A stretch of 64,000 nt of DNA from Setophaga petechia. Taxonomy: Eukaryota; Chordata; Aves; Passeriformes; Parulidae. The notes beneath the pieces were generated by a model that was given only the letters and a program-made list of their open reading frames with translations, ran no database searches and was not told the DNA's origin. The stretch is from contig JANCRA010000040.1 of assembly GCA_024362935.1 (NCBI GenBank), positions 5,704,001-5,768,000 of the forward strand, in the 5' to 3' direction. The first letter of the stretch is position 1; every line of letters begins with the position of its first letter. The position numbers and the translations under genes were made by a program. Positions 47,301 to 57,849 of this stretch are shown in pieces.

Positions 47301-49685
47301 TGCAGGAATGCTGTGTAGAGCCAGAGTAATGTAGTCAAAACTGGGAGCAGTGCTTAAATCAATTGTCCTGAGATGCTGTAGTTCTCATAAAGAAAATAAT
47401 TTATTACTCTTATGTGGGTCTCTGAGTAAAGACAGAGAAATGCAGTGCAGTTGTAAGTGAAGAAGCTTTGACGTGGAAAAATTGTAGCCTGATCTTTTAG
47501 AATACATTATAAAAAATAATTACAAACTCTCCCAAATATTGAATGGTAATGAAAGAAACAGCATCTGTTTCCCCTATTTGTCTTTCTTGTTCAGTTCTGA
47601 TCATATTCATGTTTACTTTACATATAAATAACAATAATGTCAAGATCTTAAAAATGGAGGTAGGGCAGGCCATAGAGAGTCCTACCTCACCTCCATTTGT
47701 GTAAACAGAATCTGGACCTCTGACAGCAGCAAGATAGAAACTATCCCAGAGAAATGATAAAACACAAAGTAGACTGATTTTGTCAGGGTGGAACCATCCT
47801 TCATCTGTGAAGAGCTGCTTGACACAGTATGGTCAACTGCTTTTGTCTGTGGATTAATCTTGCTAGAAGTCAGGAGAGAGAGGTCAGGATTCAAAATGCT
47901 AATAGTGAAGGAAATTAATTTCCTCCCTCATCTTCCAGAAATTAATTGGAAAGCCTTAAAAAACTTGACCAGAGTGATGGGATCCTGCTTAGCTCAAGGG
48001 CAGTAAGAAAGCTTCAGCATGGGTGATTGTGGAGGAAAGACCCAAACAAGGTACAGGAACGAAGTGCCCCTCTGCTGTTTGGAAAGAGTTGAAATTTTCA
48101 GGGTTGGTGTTGAAAAAGCAAAATAAGCTGGGAAATGTAAGGCGTTCTCTCAGCATAGATGTGGCCACAAAGAATTGTGCAGGCATGAACAAGCCTTGTT
48201 GACAGTCATCACCCTTAACTCCAGGTGTCCAAATCTTCTTGATTCTGGTAATCTCCGTTTCCTTTGGGGTGACTGTAGGGATGAAGGGCTGTTCAAAAAT
48301 AACACAAATTGCTCTCAGGATGCACTTTTCTTTTTCTCAGTGACTAAAGGATCTCAAACAGCCAGCTTGGACCAGACACCATGCTCAAGATGCAAGGAAT
48401 AAGGTAAATCCCATCTTTAGTAACCCAAAACATACCAGAGGCTCGCCAGTCAAACAGGGTGACAACTTAACCTAAAAGGCCATGGGCCACACCAGGCTCG
48501 AAGCTATCAACAGGAGCTCCTGCATTTCTGCATAAGATTGGATTTGGGACAAAACCAGCACTCCACGTCAGTCTACAGTGAGAAGTTCTACCAATTCAGA
48601 AGCAAGTTTCCGCAGCTGCATGAAATCTGGTCAGCCCTGACTCCTACAATGTGGTTGGTGCTCAGAATTAGAGAGTCAGTGCTGTTTCAAGCGAGGATGG
48701 TAAAGCCATTGTGCTAAGAGTTTACCAGAGCTGGTAGAAATTTCCAACTTCTGGAAAAAAAGAAAAAAAGATTTGAAAAATGGATTCCAATATAAAATCT
48801 GTTTTCACTTGAACAACCTTTCCACAAGGCTCCACAGTATGTGCTCTTCACATGCCCTGCACATCACAGAGTATTCTATTAATTTGAGTCTCCATTTTAA
48901 AGCTTCGGATACCAACATTGCAATATGCTTCAAGCTCTATGGACAAAAGATCTAGGGATGATTATCCTCACTGTAATTCCTTACTCCCCCAAAAAGTTTG
49001 CTGAAATGACTATTGATTACTTTTGGTTGGTTTTGACTTAATATTCCTGTGTGCACATATGAACAGACAGGTACCAGATGTTGACTACAATATCTGTAGG
49101 AGCAAAATTAGTAACCATTGTGCATTATTTGTTCCATCACCACCTTGAATGCATAACTCAGAAGCTGATTTGTGAGCACTGGCTGCCGTGATCTTGGCAG
49201 CGTGAAGAACAAACCTAGCAAAGATTTACTTAGAAGTTCAACACCTCATTAAATAAGTGAATGGAAAGAGGTAGAATAAAACAACTATGAGGCTGAAAAT
49301 AAAGAAAGTGTTTCACAAGTTTGCTCATGCTCAAGGGAATAGTTCTAGTTCAAAACATAAAAGGGATGCTTTGACTTACAAGCATATGGCATGCTTGTTC
49401 AACTCACAGCCATTAAATCTGCAAAAATAAAGTAAATATTCTGGGAGCTTTATTAGGCATTCTGCTTTCTCTATAAAGGCATGTCCTGGACTAGATTCAG
49501 TTCAGAGAGAGGTTCTTAGGCTTTATCAAAGGCACAGAATACAGCATTTATATTACCCAATTGCTGGAGATGCCATCCCCTCCCTTGGGAGGCTTTTCAG
49601 TCTGGTAGATCTCACTACAAGGAAAATCACACTAAAATATCAGTTTGAGATCCAATCTTTTCTTTTTTCTTTTGTAATTTTTTTA

Positions 49686-49731
49686 AATGTATCTTCCTCC
49701 CCCTTCACATTAAGGGGGAAGAAGATACATT
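49686..49731. repeat. 20-bp inverted repeat, one mismatch, 6-nt loop
   Basis: AATGTATCTTCCTCCCCCTT (49686-49705) pairs with AAGGGGGAAGAAGATACATT (49712-49731) with a single C-A mismatch and a CACATT loop. No transposon terminal motif flanks it. Confidence 0.96.
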
Positions 49732-51354
49732 ATGCAAAATATTGTTACAATCATCAGCACCGAGGTATAAGCCCTTCAATTTCTGACACTTAGTTGTCTT
49801 TTTCTTGAAACTTGAACCTTTTAGGTTAAGTTGTAATAGTTTCTAATGTATTTCCTCTGGCAGAATCAATCAGGACCTTAGCTGGTGTAGTCACCAGCTA
49901 TTACTGCCAGTCAGGAATACTCTACCTCAGTGCAGCTGTGGGGTCCTCTGTGCAGTGCAAGAAGACACACAGGAATATTAGCAGGGAATTTTCAGAAAAC
50001 ACAGTGAGCTAAATATGATGGGTCTAACAGGTAGACATTTGATGGATAATGGCAGACATTTGATGGATCCCTGCCATTTAAAAGCAGTGGATATCCACCT
50101 GCTCTTGGCATTCCCAACAATGTATCCAGGTCAGCACTTTACCATGAAGGACCTTAAAGTCTACTGCCAATGTGCTCCATAGATGAGGTCTGTGTCCTCT
50201 CTTCTTTCCCATAATTACTGAAGAGTGTAGTTAAATAACTCATGACTCTCTGTCATGCTCCTGTGTTTTCTTCAGAAAGAAGGAATTGTCATGTCCCTGA
50301 GCTCTTCGACTTAACCTGCTCCAAGAAATGTACTTCTCTGTGTTTTGTGAGGATAATGACCTTGTTTAGCCTCAGATGGGGTCAGCAGCAGAGGCTGTGA
50401 TGAGAGCTCTCAGCAGTTCAACAGGGACATGTTGGTGGGCTGGAACAAGAATGCAGACATGAACATAAGCACCTAATGGATGTTGCTGTCTGTTTAGGCT
50501 CTCAGCTGCTGTAAAGTTAGGCTGTAGTTGGGCAGAGGGCTTGAGAACTGAAACGGTAATTAGACAGCCAGTCCAGTGTGTCTCTGGAGAGACCTGAAAC
50601 CTGTATCTGCCATGGTGTAAGTATTTGGTTTCCTGTAACTGAGAAAATGTTCCTTGAGAAAAAGGAAAACACACCTTTTGAGGGAAAAAGGAGATTAAAA
50701 ATGATGCAAGAACTATAAATTATTTTTGTCTTTGTTTCCTCTAAAAGATTGAAACACAATGGCTGAGTAGGTCCTACAACAAATCTTTGATAGTGGTGAG
50801 AAGGCTGTGTGACTCTACACATTACAGATTTATTCTTGAAGCTGAAGTGGGGCTTGCAGCAAAACAGCAGTGCCTATGGTGACACCTGGCCTCTGTGAAG
50901 TCAGTGGGAAAACTCCAGCAATCCCAGAGGATGAGCAGCCTTGAATATGGGGACCAGTGAGCAGGATCCAATCTGCTATCTGTCTGTCCTGTCTGCTTCT
51001 CTGAATCTCTGACAGAGGGGTGCTCAGTTACAAGTACTTTGGAAGAATATTGTAAGTGTAGAATACTCAATTCCTAGCCAGTATCTTGTAGCCAAGATAT
51101 TTTCACTGCTTTTTGTCCTTAACCATGATTTTAGATTATTTAGATATGTTTATCTTATTGCATGAGATATTACATGTGTTCTTTGGACATGGAAAAGCCA
51201 CATTCTCAGCCTTGAAGACAAAATAATTCAACATTTCAACTTCTTTTCCACTGAGATTAAGGTGATAATTTGTGCTCTCTTTGGCACAGAATGCATTTTT
51301 TCATGGTCCAGACTAAGTTTTGTCCTATGCCTTCTGAACCAAACAGATTTTCCC

Positions 51355-52003
51355 TTTCCCGAGGGCGCATCATCAAAACCCACGAGATACCAGTGCACTA
51401 TGAAGTTTTCTTCTTTCCATTTAGCATTTAAGATGAGTTGGACAGGGAAATACAGGGTATGCAGAGCCCCAAGACAGTCTGGCACAGTTGCTGAGACACA
51501 TCAAATGCATTAGTCCTTGTCGGCCTGGGCCAGGTTCTGCACAGGTTGGGAAGTAACAGAGCCTCAGTCCCCATCACCACTGCCCTCCCAGGGGAATTCC
51601 GTGCATGCTTGTGAAACTTCTCCTAGGGGATCTCGCTGGATGGGAGGGTGTGAGAATAGAGCAATGGACACAGCTGTTTTCCTCATTCTGTGTGCTGAAT
51701 GTTTTCCCTTCTTGTTTACAATGCTATAAATTATTTTTTAGTTGAACCTTTGTTCTGGGCGCAGCTTAGCCTTGAGCTGGGTTTGCTTGTTTGTTTCCGT
51801 TCCTGCTTCATTTCCTCTGCCTGCCTCCCAGCATGACTAACGCTGTCTGTGCTGCTTCCCTTGTCTCCACAGCTTCCCCTCCAGTGCTCTGGCCTGGACA
51901 TGGCAGCTGCCATGCTGGTCCTCCCTATACTGCCTTCAAAGAGCAGCCTGCTCAGCATGGAGCAGCACGGGGAGACCTGCTAATAGCGACAGAGAGGTGC
52001 TGA
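51355..52003. other. GC-richer block with a strong acceptor-like site
   Basis: About eleven CpGs occur in 650 bp, more than in neighbouring DNA but too few for a CpG island. TGCTGCTTCCCTTGTCTCCACAG ending at 51872 is an excellent acceptor. The sequence after it is open for 36 codons (starting LPLQCSGLDMAAAMLVLPIL) and then stops at TAATAG (51981-51986). The best downstream donor (GAGAG|GTGCTG, 51997) is weak. It could be the edge of a terminal exon, but nothing upstream supports a gene. Confidence 0.22.
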
Positions 52004-52005
52004 CT

Positions 52006-52215
52006 TCATAGAATCAGAGTTGTGTAGGTTGGGAAAGACCTCTGAGATCATTGATCTGGTCATTAATCTGGCACTTCCAAATTCCCCACTTAGCACATCC
52101 CTAAGTGCTTCACCCACACATCTTTTAAATACTCCAGGCATAGTGACTCCACCATTTCTCTGGGCAACGGGGCTTTGTTTCTCGTTGTGAAAACTTTGCT
52201 AGGCTTTCCTTTCTT
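52006..52215 (-). mobile_element. CR1 LINE 3' end fragment, different subfamily
   Basis: It starts TCATAGAATCAGAGTTGTGT and continues with AGGTTGGGAAAGACCTCTGA and GATCATTGATCTGGTC. This is the reverse complement of the AGGTCTTTTCCAACC-type CR1 3' end. Later CCATTTCTCTGGGCAACGG and TCTCGTTGTGAAAAC match the ORF2-end region. The 3' sequence differs from the copies at 3304 and 30071, so it belongs to another CR1 subfamily. It lies 69 bp left of an LTR. Confidence 0.88.
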
Positions 52216-52279
52216 TCCTCTTGCACTACATAAGCAAAACAAGATGGATGTGTGACAAAGAGAAAGAAGTCCTGTGTTC

Positions 52280-52284
52280 CCTGA
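52280..52284. repeat. Target-site duplication, left copy (CCTGA)
   Basis: It matches 52848-52852. A 5-bp duplication fits an ERVL-class integrase. Confidence 0.8.
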
Positions 52285-52847
52285 TGTTGTGGCCTAGCTG
52301 CCAGCAGCTAACCCCCACACAGTTGCTGGCTCACTGCCTCCAGGGGCATGGGAGAGAGAATCAGAAAGGTGTAAGAAAACTCCTGGGTTGAGATTAATTT
52401 AATAGGTAAAGCAAAAGATGTGCATTCAAACAAAGCAAAACAAGGAATTAATTCATCCCTTCCTTTGGTCAGGCAGGTGTTCAGCCATCCCCAGGAAAGA
52501 AGGGCCCCATCACACAAAACCATTTTTGGAAAGATAAACTCCATCCTTTTGAATGTGTCCACCTTGCTTCTTCTCCCCCTGCTTGATATGCTGAGCATGA
52601 TGCCATAAGTTCTGGAACACCATTTGGATTGGTTGGGGTCAGCTGTCCCAGCTGTGTCCCCTCCCAGCTCCTTGTGCACCCTCAGCCTCCTCACTGCTGG
52701 GGTGGGGTGAGGAGCAGAAAGGCCTTGGCTCTGCTCAGCAGCAATGAAAACATCCCTGTATTATCCAGAGTTTTAGCACAAAACCAAAACACAGCCCCAT
52801 AGTAGGTACTAGGAAGAGAATTAACTCTGCCCCAGCTGAAACCAATA
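52285..52847 (-). mobile_element. ERVL-like solo LTR with target-site duplication
   Basis: The 563-bp element is flanked by the exact pentamer CCTGA (52280-52284 and 52848-52852). Its plus-strand left end is TGTTGTGG. Its right end is CCAATA, so the usual terminal CA is changed by one base. On the minus strand it shows GGGGCAGAGTTAATTCTCTT, GGGGCTGTGTTTTGGTTTTG, AACATCCC-related sequence, CAGCTGGGACAGCTGACCCC, a degraded TATA region (CAGCATATCAAGC), GGGGATGGCTGAACACCTG, and ATTAAA near its end. It is related to the copies at 6030 and 13806. A 128-codon minus-strand frame at 52308-52694 is only the LTR read through by chance. No internal retroviral sequence is present. Confidence 0.93.
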
Positions 52848-52852
52848 CCTGA
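52848..52852. repeat. Target-site duplication, right copy (CCTGA)
   Basis: It matches 52280-52284 and fixes the LTR boundary. Confidence 0.8.
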
Positions 52853-53899
52853 TGTAATTCTTGATGGATTAATATGTTTGGGAGATGTAAAGTGGCATCT
52901 GCCTTCATTTGATCATTCATATTTATTTGAACTGATATGCATTTTTCTTCTTTCACTTTGTCTTATATTTTGCTGGTCTGGGACAAGCTTTGTGCTCTCC
53001 TATAATCGATATGATACATCTTCATAGATAACAACTCACTTTATCATTTCAAGCCTGCTAACCATCCCTGCAGACCTTCACCACAGTCCTTCAGACTCTG
53101 CAGTGTCTTTGCTGCCTTTGCAGCTGCTGGCAGCCTCTGAGCTCATGGGTTTTCAACGATTTCAGTGAGCTCTGCTTCATGGGTTTTCAATGCTTCTCAG
53201 AAAGTGCAGACAGCCTCTTAGCACAGGAATGGCTTTGTGCAATCATGGGTGAGCATGCACTGCAAGCATGGACCTGGTGAGCTGACTGGCCTGAGCAAAA
53301 GGGCTGAAATATTTCCCTTATTTACTACTCCATTCATGTCTTTTGCAAGTTGAAGTGAAAATGAACTTGAACTAAATCCCACTGTGGTCAGTGAAAAAAT
53401 TACTGCTTATTTCAGGGGATACTGGAAACTGGTCCTGAAACCTACAGCTCCTCAGGGTAGCTACATTTACCAGCTTTGCACCTCAAGTTATCCTACTGAC
53501 TTCAGGCAAGTATTTAGAAGCTTTGCTGCATCCATTGGGAGTTCACAGAGACCATGCTTCAAAGGTTGTGTGGCAACAAAGTGATAACAGCTCAAAATTC
53601 CGCAAAGTAATGGGAAAAGCAAGAGTTCTGTTCCTTAACAGAAATGTTTCAACAGAATCAAAATGAGTCAGTGTAAGTTTGTGAGTGGATTTAATGAAAG
53701 TTTTGCCAAACCTAGCACATGTTTTGGAATGGACAGATTTCACAAAATACCTGTTTTTTATCTCTGGTTTTCTTTATTTCTCTGATATAAATTAAGATGT
53801 TGATGGCAGTATTTTTCACTCTGTTACCTGTTTCCTCTAAGTGTGAAAAACAATGCTTTAAGCACTGGGAATTATTGTATCCACAGCCTGGGACACCTG
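52853..53899. other. Unique DNA with a short direct repeat
   Basis: TCATGGGTTTTCAA occurs near 53144 and near 53179 as a spaced direct repeat. A CTGACTTCAG...CCATTGGGAG pair near 53496-53541 resembles an old dispersed amniote repeat. No gene was recognised. Confidence 0.45.
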
Positions 53900-54090
53900 C
53901 TGGGACTCAAAGGACCTGGGTCATTCTACAGCTTCATCATGGACATCATGGATGGTCTGTGTCAGCTACTGCATCTCACTTCCTCATTTATAAAATATGG
54001 ATTGCAGTACCTCTCTGTTTTAGAGAATGCTGTCAGGATAATTTCTTCTAATGATTATAAGACACCTGATAGTGATTCAAAGCACACATG
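53900..54090 (+). mobile_element. Possible MIR-type (CORE-SINE) remnant
   Basis: The run of words CTCACTTCCTCATTTATAAA, ATATGGATTGCAGTACCTCT and GAATGCTGTCAGGATAATTT follows the order of the ancient MIR SINE: TTTCCTCATCTGTAAAATGG, a GGATAATAGTACCTACCTC-like part, then a TGTGAGGAT region. MIR SINEs derive from tRNA genes, were spread by LINE enzymes early in amniote evolution, and survive in birds only as diverged fragments. Divergence here is high, so the call needs an alignment. Confidence 0.45.
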
Positions 54091-54399
54091 TGGATAGATG
54101 AAACCTGCTGAGAGACACAGATTGACAAAAATAAATGGGGATAATCTGAATCCAGGGAATTGTTTTCTGAACTACACTGTAGAAAATCTATTACATGCAC
54201 CACCCCAACACAAAAATACAAAAATTGTGTCCATCCTTTCTAGGAATCTTTCTGAATGTATCCGAGGTCCCAACAAACAAGGGAAAGTACTTCAGGATAT
54301 TATTCTCTATGCACAATCTTAGTCATTACTCACTGGCAGGAAGCCAGCTAAGCATTTCCCCAGCTTGTCAACTTTCTGGGCATCTGAAGCCAGGCCCTA

Positions 54400-54838
54400 T
54401 TGCTGGGCAGGACTGTCAGTGGAAGGCTTGTCTTTCTTGTCCTCCTTTCTGTGGAGCTCAGCCCTGGACACAGCACTCCAGATGTGCCCCATCAGAGCTA
54501 AACAGAGGGACAGAATCACCTCCCCTGACCTGCTGGCACTGCTCTTCCTAATGCACCCCATGATTCCACTGGCCTTAGCCCCGAGGCCACTGCTGGCTCA
54601 GGGACATCTTGCTGTCCACCAGGACCCCCAGGTCCTTCCCTGCAGAGCTGCTCTCCATCAGGTTGGCCTCCAGCCTGTGCTGGTGCCTGGGATTATTCCT
54701 CCCCAGGTGCAGGACCCTGTGTTTGCCTTTGGGTATCAGTCTCTCGTCCCAGTTCTATATCCTCAGCAAACTTGCTGGGGGTGCACTCTGTCCCCACATC
54801 CAGGTCACTGATGAGTAAGTTGAACAGCTTGTTCAGTT
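54400..54838 (-). mobile_element. CR1 LINE internal ORF2 fragment
   Basis: Blocks characteristic of CR1 ORF2, reversed, are clear: CCTGGACACAGCACTCCAGA, CACCTCCCCTGACCTGCTGG, CTTCCTAATGCACCCCATGA, CCACCAGGACCCCCAGGTCC, CCTCCCCAGGTGCAGGACCC and AGCAAACTTGCTGGGGGTGC. On the minus strand near 54750-54830 the reverse-transcriptase active-site region is readable (LLISDLDVGTECTPSKFAED). There the usual FADD reads FAED, so one catalytic aspartate is lost. The 3' UTR and tail are missing, so this is an internal fragment. The plus-strand open frames here (for example 54365-54811) are antisense artefacts. Confidence 0.9.
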
Positions 54839-56019
54839 CAGGCAAAGCTGCACAACCTGCTGACCATATATAATGTATTTCTGATTGCACATTTATTACT
54901 GTATAAGTCTGTTAAAATGCTCTAGCATGGAGGCTTATGAGCTTAAATAAATATTAGAATCCTGTGTAAAAACTACTTGTATTTTAAGCAGTAAGTTCCC
55001 CATGCTGTATGGTTCTTTTATGTATCATTCAACAAATGGAATAAGGAATATATATCCTTATTGATTTAAAATGGACTGCAATTTAAAATTAAAAATAAAA
55101 TTTAAAATAGTATTTAAATTTAAGTAGGCTGAAAAGCAATGGCTGTTACCCTTCCTGGCCTAAGCAAAATATCTTGTATGAAGTCCATATGCCAATTATA
55201 AAGTGTACAGTGCAGTGCAAGTTCCTGGTGCCAGAACATTGCATTGCCCAAGTGTTTTATTCAGAGTATCAAACAACGTGTTCATAACTTATTTAAATGC
55301 CAGTGCATCCAGTAATTTCATGATTTTGTGATTTAATTTATTCCCTAATTAAACTGAGCAAACTAAGTCAGGAGAAGAAAATAAAAAAAAGGGCAACGAA
55401 GGTGAGATTTGAATGTAAATGTGACTCCATCAATGATTTGAGGCTGGAAAGAAAGTATGCATCCCATAATCCATACTCTTTATCAGAAAAATAAGCATAA
55501 AATATGGTTAACCTAAAAAAGGTGGAATCTGGACAGCTTGTCATACGTCAATATGGAGAGAGAGAAAACCTCTGGCTTGCTTTAAGGAACTTGTTCCAGA
55601 AAATTAGTTATTGAGGTCCCAAAGAGAACTGAACAAAACAAAATAACTTGGAATAAAGGATAAGAAAAATTATAAAATATTTTTTCTGGATAATAAAAGA
55701 ATAAGAAAATTTATAAAATAATCCAATGTGTACCACAAGACAATCAGAATAACCATCCAACCTCTCCTGAAGAAAAGGAGGAAGACACATTGCTCCCAGC
55801 TTTCCTCCATGCATAGACCTCAGGATGCTGACACCCCTGTGACTGTCAGCATTAGTACCCAGAACAGCACTGACAGAGTGAGCATAACACCAAAGAAAAG
55901 GAGGACATACTAAGAGGGCTTTTCTACATAAAATATTTTAAAGATATTGCAAGTTTTCTGTATAAAATATTTTAAAGATATTGCAGGTTTTTTGCATTAA
56001 TTTGGATTAGTGTACAGTG
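54839..56019. other. AT-rich unique DNA
   Basis: Very AT-rich with homopolymer-like AAATTT blocks (55081-55124), an imperfect duplicated ATAAGAAAA...TATAAAATA word (about 55661-55722) and a 34-bp tandem duplication at 55928-55995. No gene was recognised. Confidence 0.5.
55928..55995. repeat. 34-bp tandem duplication
   Basis: A unit starting ATAAAATATTTTAAAGATAT is repeated directly (55928-55961 and 55962-55995) with about three differences. Confidence 0.88.
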
Positions 56020-56880
56020 TAGAGAGATGGATATGATGGGTACATTGTGAGATAGAGAGGAAAGTGGTTGGATGGTCACATCCAGAGGGTGGTAGTCAAT
56101 GACTCAGAGTCCCAGTGAACATCAGTGACAAGTGATGTCCCTCAGTGGTCCATATTGGGACCAGTGTTACATAATATCTTCATTAATGACACAGGTTAAG
56201 GGATTGAGAGCACCCTCAGCAGGTTTTGAGAGGACGCCAAGCTGAGTGGTGCTGTTGACAGACCTGAAGGACAGGATGCCATCCAGAGGGACCTGGGAAA
56301 GCCTGAGAAGTGGGTCCATGGTAATCTCCTAAGGCTTTACTAAATGGAGTGCAAGGTGCTGCACCTGGGTCAGGGCATCCCCAGTATCAACACAAGCTGC
56401 AAAGAGATGGAGAGCAGCCCTGCTGAGAGGGACCTGGGGGTGGCTGAAAGGCTGGCCATGAGCTGTCAGTGTGCTCCCACAGCCCAGAGAGCCAATCCTG
56501 TCCTGGGCTGCATCCAGTGGTGGGCAGCAGGGCCAGGGAGCCCTGCTCAGAGCCCACCTGCAGGGCTGCATCAGCTCTGGATCTGCTAGCAGGAGAAGGA
56601 CATGGACCTTTAGGAGTCAGTACAGACGAGGCCACAAAAATGATCAGAGGGATGGAGCACCTCTTATTTGAGGAAAGCTGAGAGAATTGGGATTGTTCAG
56701 CCTGGAAAAGAGAAGGCTCTGGAGTGACCTAACTTCAGCCTTTGAGTACCTGAAGGGAACCTACAAGAAAGACAGAGAGACGTTGTTTACAAGGGCATGT
56801 AGTGACAGGACAAGGGTGAATGGCTTAAAACTGCAAGAGTAAGTTTTGATTACATATGAGAAAAAGACTTTTCATAATTA
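56020..56880 (+). mobile_element. CR1 LINE internal ORF2 fragment, longest copy
   Basis: About 860 bp of ORF2 is recognisable. It starts with the GGGACCAGTGTTACATAATA region (consensus LGPVLFNIFINDL). The reverse-transcriptase active-site area follows (GAGCACCCTCAGCAGGTTTT, now interrupted by stops). Then come CAAGGTGCTGCACCTGGGTC, GGGTGGCTGAAAGGCTGGCC, GGGCTGCATCCAGTGGTGGG, GGAGCACCTCTTATTTGAGG and TTCAGCCTGGAAAAGAGAAG. The trace ends at GGCTTAAAACTGCAAGAG. Stops and frame changes make it inactive. The 3' UTR and tail are absent, which is unusual for CR1 because insertion starts at the 3' end. A later deletion or strong decay of the 3' part is likely. Confidence 0.92.
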
Positions 56881-57849
56881 TTCTTGACATTATAAATAAT
56901 GTATCTGAGTTTCTGAAAATAGCCTAGCTGTTCAGCAAAGCAACTAAAGTTCCTCAGACCACGGGGAGCCTATCCCTTTCTATGTGATGGTTTCACACAT
57001 TAATAATAATGTGTAATAATTCTTCTTTGCAAGGCTATGATGTGTTTTATTTCTCACTGGTAGTATTATATACCATGATATAAGCTTTGGAGTACAGCAT
57101 TTCAGTTTAAGTAAAACTTTCTTCCCTGAATAATTTGCAATAAAGCTTTTTTCAGTGACTAAATTATGATTCTGTTAGCAGCTTCCTGTTCTATTTTATT
57201 TCTAAAAAAACACCCCTTTCTATTAAAAGGAGTTTAAAAGAATTAAAAAATATGGCTTAATTAGGAGTTCAGCTGCATCAGAATGGAATAATTTTTGACA
57301 ACCTGCTCCTGAGCTGTTAGTTTGGCTGTTTAGAGAGCTCAGGCACAGCTGAAGTTTTCAGGTACTTCATATTTGTCCTATAGGTAGAAACATGATCCCA
57401 CAGGAAATACATGTACTCTGTTGTGACATTTTCACTAAAAAAACAACTTAAGCCTGAGACCATATTTTAGGAAATGAGTAGTTCAGTGACTTCCTTCAGA
57501 TGAGTATTTTCAAACCTAGTTTGCTTTTTTTTTAAAATCAATATTTTGGTGACTGAAAATAGGACTAAGTTTTTAAAAGAACTTAAACACTGCAAAGATT
57601 AAAAGTGAAGTGTTTGATGCAGTGTAATGCCATAGCCTTGGGCATATCAGGTAATAGTTTTTGTGCTGGATTATGCACCATGAAGCTGGTCCCCACATAT
57701 AGAGGAGCCCACAGAATCAGTGTGGGGAATCCCAAATATGTCCCAGATCGCTGCTCTTTGGGCATCCAAAGAGGGTGGCTAACTCCCTGCAGGCTTGTTC
57801 CCTACCATGAAGGACCCTAAGACATGCAGACTCCTGGCACGTCCCCATC
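56881..57849. other. Unique non-coding DNA
   Basis: AT-rich to about 57.6 kb and then rising in GC. An 8-bp hairpin CTCTTTGG/CCAAAGAG with a GCAT loop lies near 57755-57774. An exact gene or repeat could not be recognised. Confidence 0.45.

Larger units (their letters stand above)
44004..52005. other. Unique non-coding DNA
   Basis: Eight kilobases with no recognised gene. Inverted repeats lie at 44263-44309, 47655-47696 and 49686-49731, a 27-bp tandem at 44308-44357, and a 16-bp direct duplication (CAGACATTTGATGGAT-like) at about 50032-50068. A 114-codon plus-strand frame at 46063-46407 has no recognised domain. A GTGAAGTCAGTGGGAAAACT word (50895-50914) is typical of old dispersed amniote repeats, but too little remains to call. 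The 51355-52003 part is GC- and CpG-richer than its surroundings. Confidence 0.45.

Noticed and set aside
52308..52694. 128-codon minus-strand frame
   Set aside because: It lies entirely inside a non-coding solo LTR; the openness is accidental.
54365..54811. 148-codon plus-strand frame
   Set aside because: It is antisense to a CR1 ORF2 fragment. CR1 antisense strands are often open because of GC-rich, CTG-biased sequence.
56329..56681. Overlapping frames on both strands in the CR1 fragment at 56020-56880
   Set aside because: They are ORF2 remnants and shadows broken by stops; no separate gene is present.
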